DNA from: Allomyces macrogynus ATCC 38327
Lineage: Eukaryota; Blastocladiomycota; Blastocladiomycetes; Blastocladiales; Blastocladiaceae
Length of the DNA: 50,002 nucleotides
Reading direction: 5' to 3'
NCBI GenBank assembly: GCA_000151295.1
Contig: GG745331.1
Span: 16,951-66,952 of the forward strand
The notes under the pieces are model-generated. The model searched no databases and was not told where the DNA came from. It was given only the letters and a program-made list of their open reading frames with translations. Below, piece after piece: positions 1-10,109 of this stretch. The translations under genes were made by a program, and so were the position numbers. The stretch's first letter is position 1. Each line of letters starts with the position of its first letter.

Positions 1-1
1 G

Positions 2-1931
2 GAAGAGGTCAAATCTTGCTCGGCCCCGTTGTTGGCGCCAGCGTCATCGCGCAGGCGACCGTCGCTGAACACGTCACCCGGCGATTTAACGCAAGCGCGC
101 CGGCCCACGCACGGCGGCAGCGGCAACGGCGGCGGCAACGTGGTGAGCCGCTCTGAGGTCGCGGTCCCGGTGCCCGTCCCGCCCCGATCCAATCATGCAC
201 CGTATTCGCCCGACATGCAGCTGCAACTGCAACCGCAGCAAGAGCAGCAGCAGATGACAGTTCTGTCTCAGGCGTCGTCTCCAACGACCGACCACTCGCC
301 TGCGCCCTCGTACGGTCCTCGTGCGCTACCGCCACCACGACCACGGCTCTCGGCCAAAGACTCGTTGCTTGATTCGGCGGTGGCCGCGCGGCCCGCTGCC
401 ATGCGATCACCGCCGGGCCGCTCGTTGCCCATCAGCGCGCCGTCGCCCTGGCAGTCGCCGTCGGTCCCGTGCCGTGCATCGGCACTCTACACCGAGTCGG
501 ACTTGCCCGAGGCCATTCGCGTCCTGCCCACGGCCACGGCTACCGCTGCTCGATGGCGACGACGGATTTTTGTCATGCGCGAGTTGACCGAGACGGAGAC
601 GGCCTACGCCGAAGATTTGATGCTCCTTGAGCAGGTGTGTTTGGCTCTCAGCGAACTGGACATCTTCTGTTTTTTTTTTTTGCCCGCGGCACTCACCTTG
701 TGCATCGTTTAGATTTACATTACGCCCTTGTCAGACCGGATTCCGGGCCTGCGTGGGTTCCGCTTGCTCTCGCGCGGCACGCCACCACCGCTACCCAGCA
801 AGCTCGGTCGTCTCCTCGCTGCGGCGCGACCAGTTCTCGCCGTAGCATGCGACTTGGCGCGTCGGCTGCAATGCGAGCTCGACCAGCTGCTCCAAATCCA
901 GGGCGACGTGGCTAGCCTCGACTCGGCCGAGTCGCGAATTGGCGACTTGTTTTTGGACGTGGTACGGCTTGGTCATGACATGCTGTTCGCCTGCATCACA
1001 CTTGCCCACTCATCTGATGCATTCTGACTTTTCCTCGTTGACAGGTGCCGCAGCTCCAGGCCGCCTACATGGACTATTGCCTGCTGGCCTCGGCTGGACT
1101 GGCGAGCGCGCAGCAAGTCGAGACCAAGGACCACCAGCTCCTGGTACGCTTATTTTTGCCCGTCGTCGTCTCGGTTTTGCGCGGTCGCGATTTACGCTTT
1201 CGACCCCTCGCCTTTGCTAGAGCTTCCGCGATAAGCTCGCCGCCAATTCGGCCAACTGGGACCTGCCGTGCTTGCTGATCAAGCCCGTGCAGCGCATCTT
1301 GAAATACCCCCTATTTCTTCAGGTACGTCTCGACGGCATAACGTCCACGGCAGTTGGCGTGTTTTTGGCTCTCTATTCTGACCCACGCTTTTTGGCGCCG
1401 CGTTCTAGCAACTTCTCGACGTGACGCTCAACACGGAGGCCGACCACGCGGCCTTGAAAGCAGCCTTGGCCCTGTTTGAGGAAGCGGCGCGCGAAATCAA
1501 TCTCGCGTGTCGGCCTGGGTCGCGCAACGGCAGCAGCAGCAGTAAGGCGCACCCGGGCACGCCGCGCGTTGGGCTTCGGCGGCTGACCATCAACACGACG
1601 GCGCTGTCGTCGTTGCCCGGGTCGCCTATGTTGTCGCCAACGTCGCCGACTTGGGCGCGGGACGACGGCACGAGCTCGCCCACCTCGTTTAGCTCCTACT
1701 TGTCGAGCAAAATCGGAGTACGTGCTGTGGAGCGGGCGGATTCGCCACGTATTGTCGATCACATCCTTACCACCCGATCATCCCCTGGTTTCCCTCTGAC
1801 AGAACTTGGCGCGACGCATTTCCAACACCAAGCTGAATCTGGCGGCGGGGACGACGACGCCGGTTCGCACGCCGGTCATGTCGCCAATGGCGAGTGGGTT
1901 TGCCGAGTCCGTGCCAGTCACGGCCGAGTGA
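2..1931 (+). CDS. RhoGEF (DH-domain guanine nucleotide exchange factor), 5' partial
   Basis: Six exons: 2-634, 713-961, 1045-1143, 1221-1322, 1409-1717, 1803-1931, giving about 506 residues; every junction is phase 0. The frame is open to the window edge, so the true start lies upstream. The first about 180 residues are Ser/Pro/Gln-rich and probably disordered. The DH domain then begins with RELTETETAYAEDL (helix alpha-1, conserved region 1) and reaches the hallmark conserved region 3, LLIKPVQRILKYPLFLQ, split across the exon 4/5 junction. DH domains catalyse GDP release from Rho-family GTPases and act at the cell cortex. After the DH domain only about 130 low-complexity Ser/Thr/Pro residues follow before the stop, so no PH domain is encoded here. 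The family call rests on the seen motifs; the target GTPase cannot be told. Confidence 0.85.
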
Positions 1932-2470
1932 TCGATGGTGTCGTGCACTGCGCATCATTGCCCTTCAATTCAGCTTGGTGCTGCTTGGCAGCACCGTGGG
2001 CGGCCGTGGAGCAGGGCTCTCTTGGCTCGCTCGCGCTCACATCTGCATTTTTGTCCATCTTTTTTTGCCCTCCGACCGGACTGTTTGGGTGATGGACGGT
2101 CGGCCCCGCCATTGCCGAGCGCGCCCTTGTCATTTCATTGATTGTTGTTGCCCGTGGCGCGGCATATGTAGTTTTCCTATCCTGTCATCCTTTCTTGTGT
2201 TGCGTGTTGGGTCGTGTTTTGGTGGCTGTATCTATTTGATTGTGGGTCACAAGAGAGCGGAACACTTGTTGGCCTTCGAAGGTCGTCTTGAGCGAACTTC
2301 CTGCTGCCGCGAAGTACCGCTGCCCCTGCCACTCCCGGCTGCCGCTTGCCCGCTCGTCACTTGCCCACGAGAATTCGCAGCAAGAGCTCGCAGCAGACCG
2401 TTTCTGCCGGCACCGACGTGGCGGCTGTCACGTCGCCGTGCCGCGCCAAGCACAAGCACAAGCACCAACC
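1932..2470. other. Intergenic: 3' flank of RhoGEF and 5' flank of next gene
   Basis: No supported gene. The reading frames that remain open here are extensions of neighbouring frames. T-rich stretches around 2040-2240 suit a 3' UTR. Confidence 0.5.
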
Positions 2471-3376
2471 ATGAGCGCAGCATCAGCAACACCACCACGA
2501 CCTCATCGCGGTAGCGCGAGCACCCGCGATTCCATCCACGACGTCGGCCGCCATGCCGCCCCAACCTCATCAGACACACCGCCCGAATGGACCGACGAGA
2601 CGGCGCACGATGCGCCACCTCTCTACGATTTCCAAGACGCATCGTGCTCGCTGTCGTTTGCCGGCTCCGACAAGATCCGCGTGCTCGACATGCCGACCGA
2701 GCATATTGTTGAGTTATGCCGCGCCATGACCGCAGCGGGCTTTCCTGTGCGTCGTGTCACGCCGCCGCTGGAAGGCGTCTCTACGACCGGGTCCATGGCG
2801 CTGTTTGGTGCCGATCTCTTTGCCGCCGAATTCAAGGGCTACGCGATCCAGGTCGACGGCCACCCATGGGACTATGACAGCGCATCACGCACGGCGCGCC
2901 TTCGGGCCCGCCGACTGCTCGCTTCCATCATTCGCGCGCTATTGCGGCTCGGCTGGCGCGTCGCGTCGGCGCTCAACTACGAGAAGCGTTCTGGTGACAA
3001 GGACGTGCTTGTGCTGTTTCGCGGCGAGCCATGGACCCCCAACGACGAGAACGACGTGTTTGCGCTCGGGTTCGACACGGACGACAAGCTTGTGGCCGTG
3101 GACGTGCCGCTTGTCGCGATCCGTCTGATTGCGCGCGCCATTCGCGCGACGTGGGCCGGTGGCATCATCCGCAAGGAGCTCCTCGACCACAGCGTCATAC
3201 TCAAGCTCGCGGGCACGCCGTGGACTGACAAGTCGGGGTCGGCACAGCGGCTCATCCATGCCCTGGTGGCCGGGCTCGCATCGGCGCGCTTCATGGTCTA
3301 CTGCGCCGTCGACATTTCGTCGGCGTCAAACGACAATGACACGCTTGTCATCATTCGCAACCCACCGCCATTATAG
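2471..3376 (+). CDS. Intronless protein with two copies of an unknown about 100-residue domain
   Basis: A 301-residue single-exon protein. The frame is open further upstream, but the ATG at 2471 follows a good context (ccaaccATG) and precedes a typical Ser/Thr/Pro-rich leader. Two related units are visible. Unit 1 (about residues 65-200) starts DKIRVLDMP and contains GHPWDYDSASR, then LGWRV and DKDVLVLFR. Unit 2 (about 210-300) starts DKLVAVDVP and contains GTPWTDKSGS, then ARFMV and DNDTLVIIR. The shared pattern is DK[IL]-x-x-[LV]-D-[MV]-P, then G-x-PW, a helix rich in Arg/Leu/Ala, and D-[KN]-D-[VT]-L-V-[LI]-x-R. I believe similar hypothetical proteins exist in fungi, but I cannot name a Pfam family. 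No signal peptide or membrane helix is seen. Function unknown. Confidence 0.75.
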   Translation: MSAASATPPRPHRGSASTRDSIHDVGRHAAPTSSDTPPEWTDETAHDAPPLYDFQDASCSLSFAGSDKIRVLDMPTEHIVELCRAMTAAGFPVRRVTPPLEGVSTTGSMALFGADLFAAEFKGYAIQVDGHPWDYDSASRTARLRARRLLASIIRALLRLGWRVASALNYEKRSGDKDVLVLFRGEPWTPNDENDVFALGFDTDDKLVAVDVPLVAIRLIARAIRATWAGGIIRKELLDHSVILKLAGTPWTDKSGSAQRLIHALVAGLASARFMVYCAVDISSASNDNDTLVIIRNPPPL

Positions 3377-3741
3377 AGTCGCGAACCGGGAATGCAATTT
3401 TTTTTCCTGTATCCGCGTGTGCTGTCGCTCTGTCGCTCCCCATTTGCCATTCGTGGGCACCAATTTGTGGCTGTCTGTGATTTGGTTAGTTTTGTGTGTA
3501 TTTTCTGTTCGCTCGGCTCCTGCTTGTTCGTATTTGAAGGAGAAACTTGTTCAAATTTGATAGAGAAAACCACGTCATGGCTGGCGGGTGAGTCAGTGAC
3601 ATTTCCCTCAAGAAACTCGCCGTCCTCGCTGTTGGTAAGCTGCTGCTGCTGCTGCTGCCGACGACCTCAGCCGACGTCCGAACAACTCGAAAACTTGTTG
3701 CAACCAGCTGCAACCTCCGCGACGCGCTCCAACCTGCAAAC
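3377..3741. other. Intergenic between hypothetical protein and E2 gene
   Basis: No gene seen. Contains a short CTG/CTGCTG run near 3642-3660 just upstream of the E2 start. Confidence 0.5.
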
Positions 3742-4656
3742 ATGCCTGACACGCGCCGCCTGCAGCGCGAACTGAAAGAGGCCGCATCCGCCACGGCCGC
3801 CGACGGCTCAGCCATCAAGCTCGAGCTGGTTGGGACCGACCTCAGTATGTTCACGTCAGCATCAAGGCTATGGCGGACTGGCTCGGCAATTGACGCGGAT
3901 ACTCGCCGTACGCAGCACACATGAAGGGCGAAATCGCAGGACCGGCCGGCACGCCGTACGAAGGCGGCCGTTTTGTCCTCGACATTAAGATCCCGGACAC
4001 GTACCCGTTTGCGCCACCCATAATCAAGTTTGAGACGTCTGTTTACCACCCGGTACGGTGAAATCATGGTCCCCGCGCACGAGAGCGTCGTTGCGCGCGC
4101 GCGGGGCGCGGCGTGACGCAACGCGACGCCTTCCCCCTGCAATCATGATCAGAACGATGGCTAATCGTGCTTGAATCATCGCGCGAATGTAGAATGTCAG
4201 TTCACAAACCGGAGGTTTGCGTCGTTCTATCGCTTCGCGTCGTGTCGTCCTCTTGCAACCACGCTAACCCGCTCAACCTCCGTGCGGCCAGCAATCTGCC
4301 TCGACATTCTCCGGAACGAGTGGACGCCCGTACTCGGCATCGCCAAGGCCCTCCTGTCGGTGCAACAGCTGCTCGAATCGCCCGAGCCGGACGATCCGCA
4401 GGACGCGGTCGTGGCAGCGCACTACAAGCGCGACCGTCGTGATTTCGAGCGCACTGCGGCAGCATGGACGCAGTTCTACGCCAAGACGGGCGACGCGGCG
4501 ACCGACGTGGACTTTGACAAGCTCGGTGTCGACGCGCGCGCCGTCCAGCGGCTCGTGGAGATGGGGTTCGACAAGGCAGCCGTTGTCCGTGCGCTGCGGC
4601 AAGCACAGGGCAATGAGGATGCGGCGGTCGAGACGTTGCTTTCATCCATGGAATGA
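3742..4656 (+). CDS. Ubiquitin-conjugating enzyme E2 with C-terminal UBA domain (Ubc1/UBE2K type)
   Basis: Four exons: 3742-3844, 3916-4052, 4193-4214, 4292-4656; 208 residues. The UBC fold is complete: [14 protein letters not shown], the PPIIKF strand, the HPN triad (H-P at the end of exon 2, N at the start of exon 3) and the catalytic Cys in AICLDIL at the start of exon 4. [10 protein letters not shown] follows the active site, as in Ubc1/UBE2K. The last about 45 residues form a UBA domain ([19 protein letters not shown] ... [11 protein letters not shown]), which defines this E2 class. In the family the enzyme takes ubiquitin from E1 and builds mainly K48 chains, with the UBA binding ubiquitin. 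Exon 3 is only 22 nt; dropping it removes the HPN asparagine and breaks the frame. Donors used: gtatgt, gtacgg, gtttgc. Confidence 0.93.
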
Positions 4657-4814
4657 TCCCTCGCTCCCGGCGCGGCGTTGAGTTCGATTGATTCCCCACC
4701 CGTTCGCATCCGCTCCCCCATCTTCACGATCAATTTAGAAATCTTGTTTTTTGTACAACAAATGTCCGCGCCGATCCAATCGAAACGTCAACAGCTCAAC
4801 GCTCACCAGTTCTT

Positions 4815-6587
4815 TCAACAATCAACATCACAAACCTGTTGAACCACGTCCAATTGCTCACGTGTCAGGCCAACCTCCTCCTCCTCGCTCGAAATGCTGA
4901 GCACGAGATGCCCTTTATGTGCGGCACGCCCCGCCACAAACTCGACCAACGCCGGCGAAGGCCTCGGAATCCAATTCGCACCACCGCAAGTTGGGGGAGG
5001 TGATTGCGGCAGGCAGGTCCTGCAGCCACGGACCCATCACCTCCTCATTCCCGCCAAGGTCAAGAGCCGTGAGCGTGGGAGGCAGCAAAACCGAGATCAC
5101 GGCAAGCCGATTGCCATACAAATCGAGATGGCGAAAATGCGGTGGCCACCGCGTGATTATCCTGCGCAAATCGTCGACTGTGAGCATGTTGTTGGCGAGT
5201 TCTAGTCGTGTGAGCGTCGTGGGCGCTCCACAATTGCGAGTGCCCCTTCGATTATGCAACAATTTATCGCCAGCGATGCGAGATTCCGTGGAAGCGCAGC
5301 CGCTTTGAGAGAATCGAGAGAAAAGGCGGGTGCGGGTTTCTTGGTCTTAATGTGCAGCAGCTCCAGGGTCGGCGCAAGACGTGGGGCAATTGCACCGCTC
5401 AGGTCCGAGGTCCACATTTGCGGTTAAATTGTAACAGTCCGCGTCACGGTGGGCAAGATTCGAATCGTCTCGACCAAACTGGGGGCTCTTGTGCCAGTCG
5501 CGGAAATGATAACCGTTCTCCACCGAAATGTTGGGAAATAAATGGTCGTAGTGGCTCAAGAAGGTGGCCCACGTCAAGTCACTTGCATTGGTCTCAATCA
5601 ATTCAATCGTCAAAGTTCGAATCGGTGCTACTCCGCCGCGGGCAATGACGTTTCGCACGCGCAAAGCGCTTGAGCGAGATGAATGGGCCAGATCTGCAAG
5701 TCCGGTGTTGTCAAATGTAGCAGCGCTGGTAGTGCTCGAATCAGCGCGAGCGCACAAGATACCCCAGGGATGCTCAAGAGCCCATGGCGCAATCCAGTTC
5801 TTTGAAGAGAGAGGACAGCAAGACGAGGTGGAAGCATTTCGAAGATGGCCGAAACGAGCGCATCAATGTCGTGAACAGGCACACGCAGGGCCAAAGTGCG
5901 CAATCCGCTGGCAAGAGATCCAGCGATTCTCCCCAGTGCAGGTCCAGGGCCATGAGCGTCACCGGAAGCATGGGCCAACGCAGCTCTTTGCCATCAATTT
6001 GTGGCTAGCACAGCAATGGCGTGTACAAGGGTGGAATTCGGTCGTCCAATGGCCGCTGCTTGATGCGACAATGACAGATCTGCCGAAACGGCACAGGAAA
6101 AAGCGACCCAGTCCAGGACACGTCATGCGAATGATGCGGCACGTTTTCGTGAGAGGGAGGAAATATTGATGGCAGGACGGGATCGCATTCGAGCAAGAAA
6201 AGCACGTGGTCATGATTGCTGACGTGCCAGCAATAATATCCCAATTCGATGGCCTGCCCGCTGGCTGTCGTCGAGGTTTCGCATCAAATCGACACCATCA
6301 AGGCGAGTTGAATCATGCTTGACAGCTGAGCTGGATATATTGGCGGTTACGACATTGGGCGGCGCGAGTGCGGTCATAGAGAAACGATGGCGGCGTCGCA
6401 ATGCCGTGTGGATACTCGGGGCAAAGAGAATGGCCGAAGCAAGCGCCATGCGCAACAGTGTCAACCGGCCAGCATAGTCATGAACAGCGGCACAAATGCA
6501 CTCGAGCACGTCGTCGGGAATCAGCTCGACGGCAATCGTTTGTGGCTTGACTTGACCAGCTGTTTGCTGGGACTGTTGGGCAGTCAT
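4815..6587 (-). pseudogene. Decayed F-box-like / leucine-rich-repeat protein gene
   Basis: Reading the minus strand from an ATG at 6587 (an alternative in frame at 6626), the start resembles an F-box (IPDDVLECICAAVHD, then LLRMALAS). Further down, LRR-like segments appear in changing frames: RWPMLPVTLMALDLHW, PPRLAVLSLQRTG, APIRTLTIELIETN, PRNLASLAINCC, FRHLDLYGNRLAVI and PPTLTALDLGGN. The frame changes near 6250, 5910, 5660, 5430, 5230 and 4960, and there is an in-frame TAG at 6005-6007. None of the shifts sits in a convincing intron. A plausible C-terminus (EEEEVGLTREQLDVVQQ, stop at 4815) exists in the last frame. Neighbouring genes are clean, so genuine decay is more likely than bad sequence. 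LRR/F-box proteins normally recruit substrates to SCF ubiquitin ligases. Confidence 0.7.
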
Positions 6588-6626
6588 GGTGGGCGATTTG
6601 GGCAAGTCCAAGTTGTGGGATGTCAA

Positions 6627-6932
6627 TGAATGTGTGTCTAGTCTAGATGTGGAGGTTTGTGACTATGAAAAGCACTGACCCTCGAACGTGCACGAACTGA
6701 GGGGAAATTGACGAAACGGCCAAGAGACGGTTGGTGCAGCGACGTTGAAGCATCCGCAAGAAAAACGAACACGTCAGGTCGGCACTGCATTCATTCGGCA
6801 CAGATCGGGAGAGAGAGAGAGAGCACGAAATGGACCGCAGAAGAGGCAAAGGGTTGTTTGCAAGCGCAAAAACGGTTCAACGATAAACAAAAGAGAAGCT
6901 ATCGACACAATACACACGGCAAACGCTCACAC
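6627..6932. other. Intergenic: 3' flank of IMPDH
   Basis: No gene seen. A short GA dinucleotide run lies near 6809-6822. Confidence 0.5.
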
Positions 6933-8655
6933 TTACGAGAAGAGGCGCTTCTCGTACGAGTAGAGCGAGTGCACACCACCCTCGAGCTGCGCCGACGCCG
7001 AACGTTTCTCGAACCGGACCTCACCGGCGTCGACCGCGTCCTGGAGCAGCTTGATCGAGCGCACGCCAATATCCTGCAGACCGTGCTGCAGACCGACCAT
7101 CAAGTACGGCATGAACTTGAACATCGAGCCCTTGTCGAGCACGGCGCCCGTCACACCCTGTGCGACCTTGACCTTGTCGCCCTCCGAGAAGTAACGCTTG
7201 CCCGCGGCGTCACCCTTGTCCATGGCATCGAGCGAGCCCATACCGCGGTAGCGCTTGAGGCGCTTGCCGTCGTGGTAGAAGTACTCGCCCGGCGACTCGG
7301 ACGTACCGGCCAGGAGCGAGCCCATCATGACGGCCGAGGCACCGAGGGCAATCGCCTTGGTGATGTGCCCGACAAACTGGATACCGCCGTCAGCGATGAC
7401 GGGGATGCCGTACTCGCGAGCAAGACGCGCAACCTGGTAGACGGCCGTGCCCTGCGGGCGACCAACGGCCATGACCTCCTGCGTGATGCAGATCGAGCCC
7501 GAGCCCATACCAATGCGGAGCGCGTCAGCGCCGGCCTCGATCAGGTTCTTGGCCTGCTGCTGCGTGACCACGTTGCCGGCGATTACATCGATCTTGTTGC
7601 CGTAGGTCTGGCGAATGTGCTTGATCATGTCAATCTGGAACGACGAGTTGCCCTGCGACGAGTCGAGCACGACAATGTCGAGACCAGCGGCAACGAGCGC
7701 AGCCAGACGCTCACGGTCGTCCGGGCGCGTGCCAACGGCGGCAGCTACGAGCAGCTGCTTGGTGCCCTTGGTCTTTGACGCGAGTGGATACTCCTTGTTC
7801 TTGAGCAGATCGGCGAGCGACATGAGCGCGACCAGGCAGCCCTCCTTGTCGACAATCGGCAGTTTGCCCTTCTTGCACGACTTGAGGATGCGGTTGGCCT
7901 CGTCGAGCGAGACACCCTGCGCGGCCGTGATGAGCTGCGCGCGCGGCGTCATGACGTGCGCGAGCTTGGTGGTTGGGTCCTTGACAAACTGAATGTCACG
8001 CGACGTGACCATGCCCAGCAGCTTGCCGCCGAGCGTGCCCGACTCCGTGATCGGCACACCCGAGAAGCCGTGCTTCTCCTTGATGTCGAGCACGTCGGCG
8101 ACCGTGTGGTGCGGGCCGAGCGTGACCGGGTCGGAGATGAAGCCGTTCTCGAACTTCTTGACCTTGCGCACCATAGCGACCTGGTCCTCGACGGTGCAGT
8201 TGTAGTGGATGACGCCGAGACCACCGCACAGCGCCATGGCGATGGCCATGTTGGCCTCTGCAAGACAAGAACGGAGGGGCAAGCACGCCAAGGACGGTTA
8301 GACTCTGGTCTGGCCATAGCCGGTTGCAACCGGTCGTCGCCCAGTCCGATCGCCCAGACACCCATCCCCGGATGGCGTTCGAAGAACGAATATTTTGAAA
8401 CTTACCCGTCACGGTGTCCATGGGCGACGAGAGCAGCGGCAGCTTGATCTCATGGTTGCGCGTGACGCGCACCGACAGGTCGACAATGTCGGCGGCGAAA
8501 TCGATGAAGCCGGGCAGGATGAGGAAGTCGTTGTACGTCAGCCCGCCCGAGAACTGCGAGTCAAAGAGCTGCTCAGCCGAGAGGCCATCGGGCTTGAGGA
8601 CCTTGCCCGAGGGCAGGACAATGGAACCGGGAGCGTGCTTGGTGGGTGCGGCCAT
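6933..8655 (-). CDS. Inosine-5'-monophosphate dehydrogenase
   Basis: Two exons: 8406-8655 and 6933-8257; 524 residues, the usual IMPDH length. It oxidises IMP to XMP with NAD+, the rate-limiting step of guanine nucleotide synthesis, in the cytosol as a tetramer/octamer. Seen: N-terminal [24 protein letters not shown] before the intron, a pair of CBS modules (about residues 125-245, including [18 protein letters not shown] and [14 protein letters not shown]), the catalytic Cys at about residue 340 in [18 protein letters not shown] and the mobile-flap region RYRGMGS. The intron has a gtaagt donor. The ATG at 8655 sits in a strong context (atcgccATGgcc) and begins the conserved part. The frame stays open to an ATG at 8784, which would add 43 Ser/Arg-rich residues. 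Confidence 0.96.
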
Positions 8656-10109
8656 GGCGATAAGCGTGGAGCGTCTTGAGCGATGGACGGTGACCAGGCG
8701 GGCTGCGTTAAACGACGACAGAGGGGTGGTGGGGTTGGACCGCAGACCGACGACCGATGAGGAGGAGGTTGATGCTGTGGCCAAAAAAGAGGGGGAGGGG
8801 GCGGGGGGGACGCGGCCCTAAAAAGGCGGTGCCGACGGTTGCCCACGCGGCCGTCGTGCGTGTGGTGCGTGTGCGGATCGCAAAGCAGCCTGGCCCACCG
8901 TGGCCTTCACGGTCCCGTGTTGTCACACGCTGCGTTGCTGGGGGGCCTCATGGTCGATGTCGGAGCAGCCCGGGCAGAAGTTGGGAGGTCTCTTGGGTTT
9001 CTGTGTTTTGTTGTGACCAGGATTTGGCGATTCGGGTGAGACCGGAGGTGGGTCCATCAGCCATCAGCACGAAAGATTGCGAAATCCTCTCACGAACTTT
9101 CGGCCCGTTCAGATTTCAACACCTGTGGTGGGCCAGTTGCAGCACGCAGCCACGGTGCAATCCTGAATCCGAGTGATCTCTGACTCTTCGAGCGAGGACT
9201 CGTCAGACCTTGGTTCAAACCCCAAGCCCAGCACGCCACGCATGTGTAAGGCAAACGCTCTGTCTCTTGCCAGGAGGAGAAGGCGGTCGCGGCAGATAGT
9301 CTCCATCCGTCCACCCGGCAGCCAGTTTGCTCTGGGGAGCCTGACGCACAACAGTACCATCAGGCTCTTCACACGCCTTCCTGTCAAATCTGCGTTGGAC
9401 GCTTCTGACACGGATTGATTTGACCGCGTTGTCATTTCTCGCCAAGTGCAGTCCCATCCTTGCGAGCGCTCTCACGCGCTCATGACATTCGTTGCCGACT
9501 CGATGCGAGACTTGAGCAAGGCCAAGAAAGACAGGATGGCTGAGGGAACAAGCAAATGCTGCTTGAAGAACATGGCCCCGTCAAACTCATCATGCCGTAG
9601 CAAATGCGGCACGTGCGCTGACTTTGTCGGGCAAGCTCGGAGATGGTGGAGTGCTTGGAACAGGCCCGGCATCGTCATGTGGGTGAGCCACGTCGCGCCC
9701 CATTTTCTCCACAGGTTGTTCCTCCCGACATTTGCTCGCACAACGCCTCCTTTGCCGCTTCTGTTCTCCTTTCTCTCGAGCGACACGACAACGACGCATC
9801 CCAACGACGAACCGAATTCGTTGTCCTCCTTCTCCTCAACCAGCTTGTCGCCACCATCCAGACGTGGTGCCCAGTCGTTGTTCTCGATACCTCAGCAGCA
9901 AGACCAGACAGCAACGATTACGGTTCCAACCCACCGGCAGACCAGAACGCAGCACAAGCGCACGGCTCCATCCAATCCCGTCGAGCCAGCGACGCCCGAC
10001 AGCTTGGCGACTCCAAGATAAAAACGGTCGGCACAAGCAGGCTCGCTCCAGGCACCCGAACCGACAGCTGCTCGTTGATCCTGCTCCTCGTGCCCCTCCG
10101 ACCCTCACC
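8656..10109. other. Long intergenic region between divergent IMPDH and carrier genes
   Basis: About 1.45 kb with no supported gene; it must hold both promoters. A tRNA T-arm-like sequence lies at 9203-9236 (separate entry). Minus-strand reading frames at 9109-9804 show no recognisable protein. Confidence 0.5.
9203..9236 (+). other. tRNA T-arm / box B-like sequence followed by CCCAGCACGCCA
   Basis: ggttcaaaccc matches the RNA polymerase III box B pattern and can fold with flanking cttgg/ccaag. Twelve bases (CCCAGCACGCCA) directly after it recur downstream of another T-arm-like sequence on the minus strand near 39590-39601. No matching acceptor or D arm is found, so this is not an intact tRNA. 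It may be a tRNA relic or SINE fragment. Confidence 0.2.

Noticed and set aside
6708..8447. Long plus-strand frames opposite IMPDH
   Set aside because: Antisense shadows of a conserved gene; no domain seen.
9150..9240. Intact tRNA with an intron in the anticodon loop (tctgac...gtcaga hairpin before a T-arm-like sequence)
   Set aside because: The variable loop and acceptor pairing do not work and no D arm is present.
9472..9804. Minus-strand frame of 110 residues in the IMPDH-carrier interval
   Set aside because: No recognisable family or start context; could be a gene fragment, but nothing supports it.
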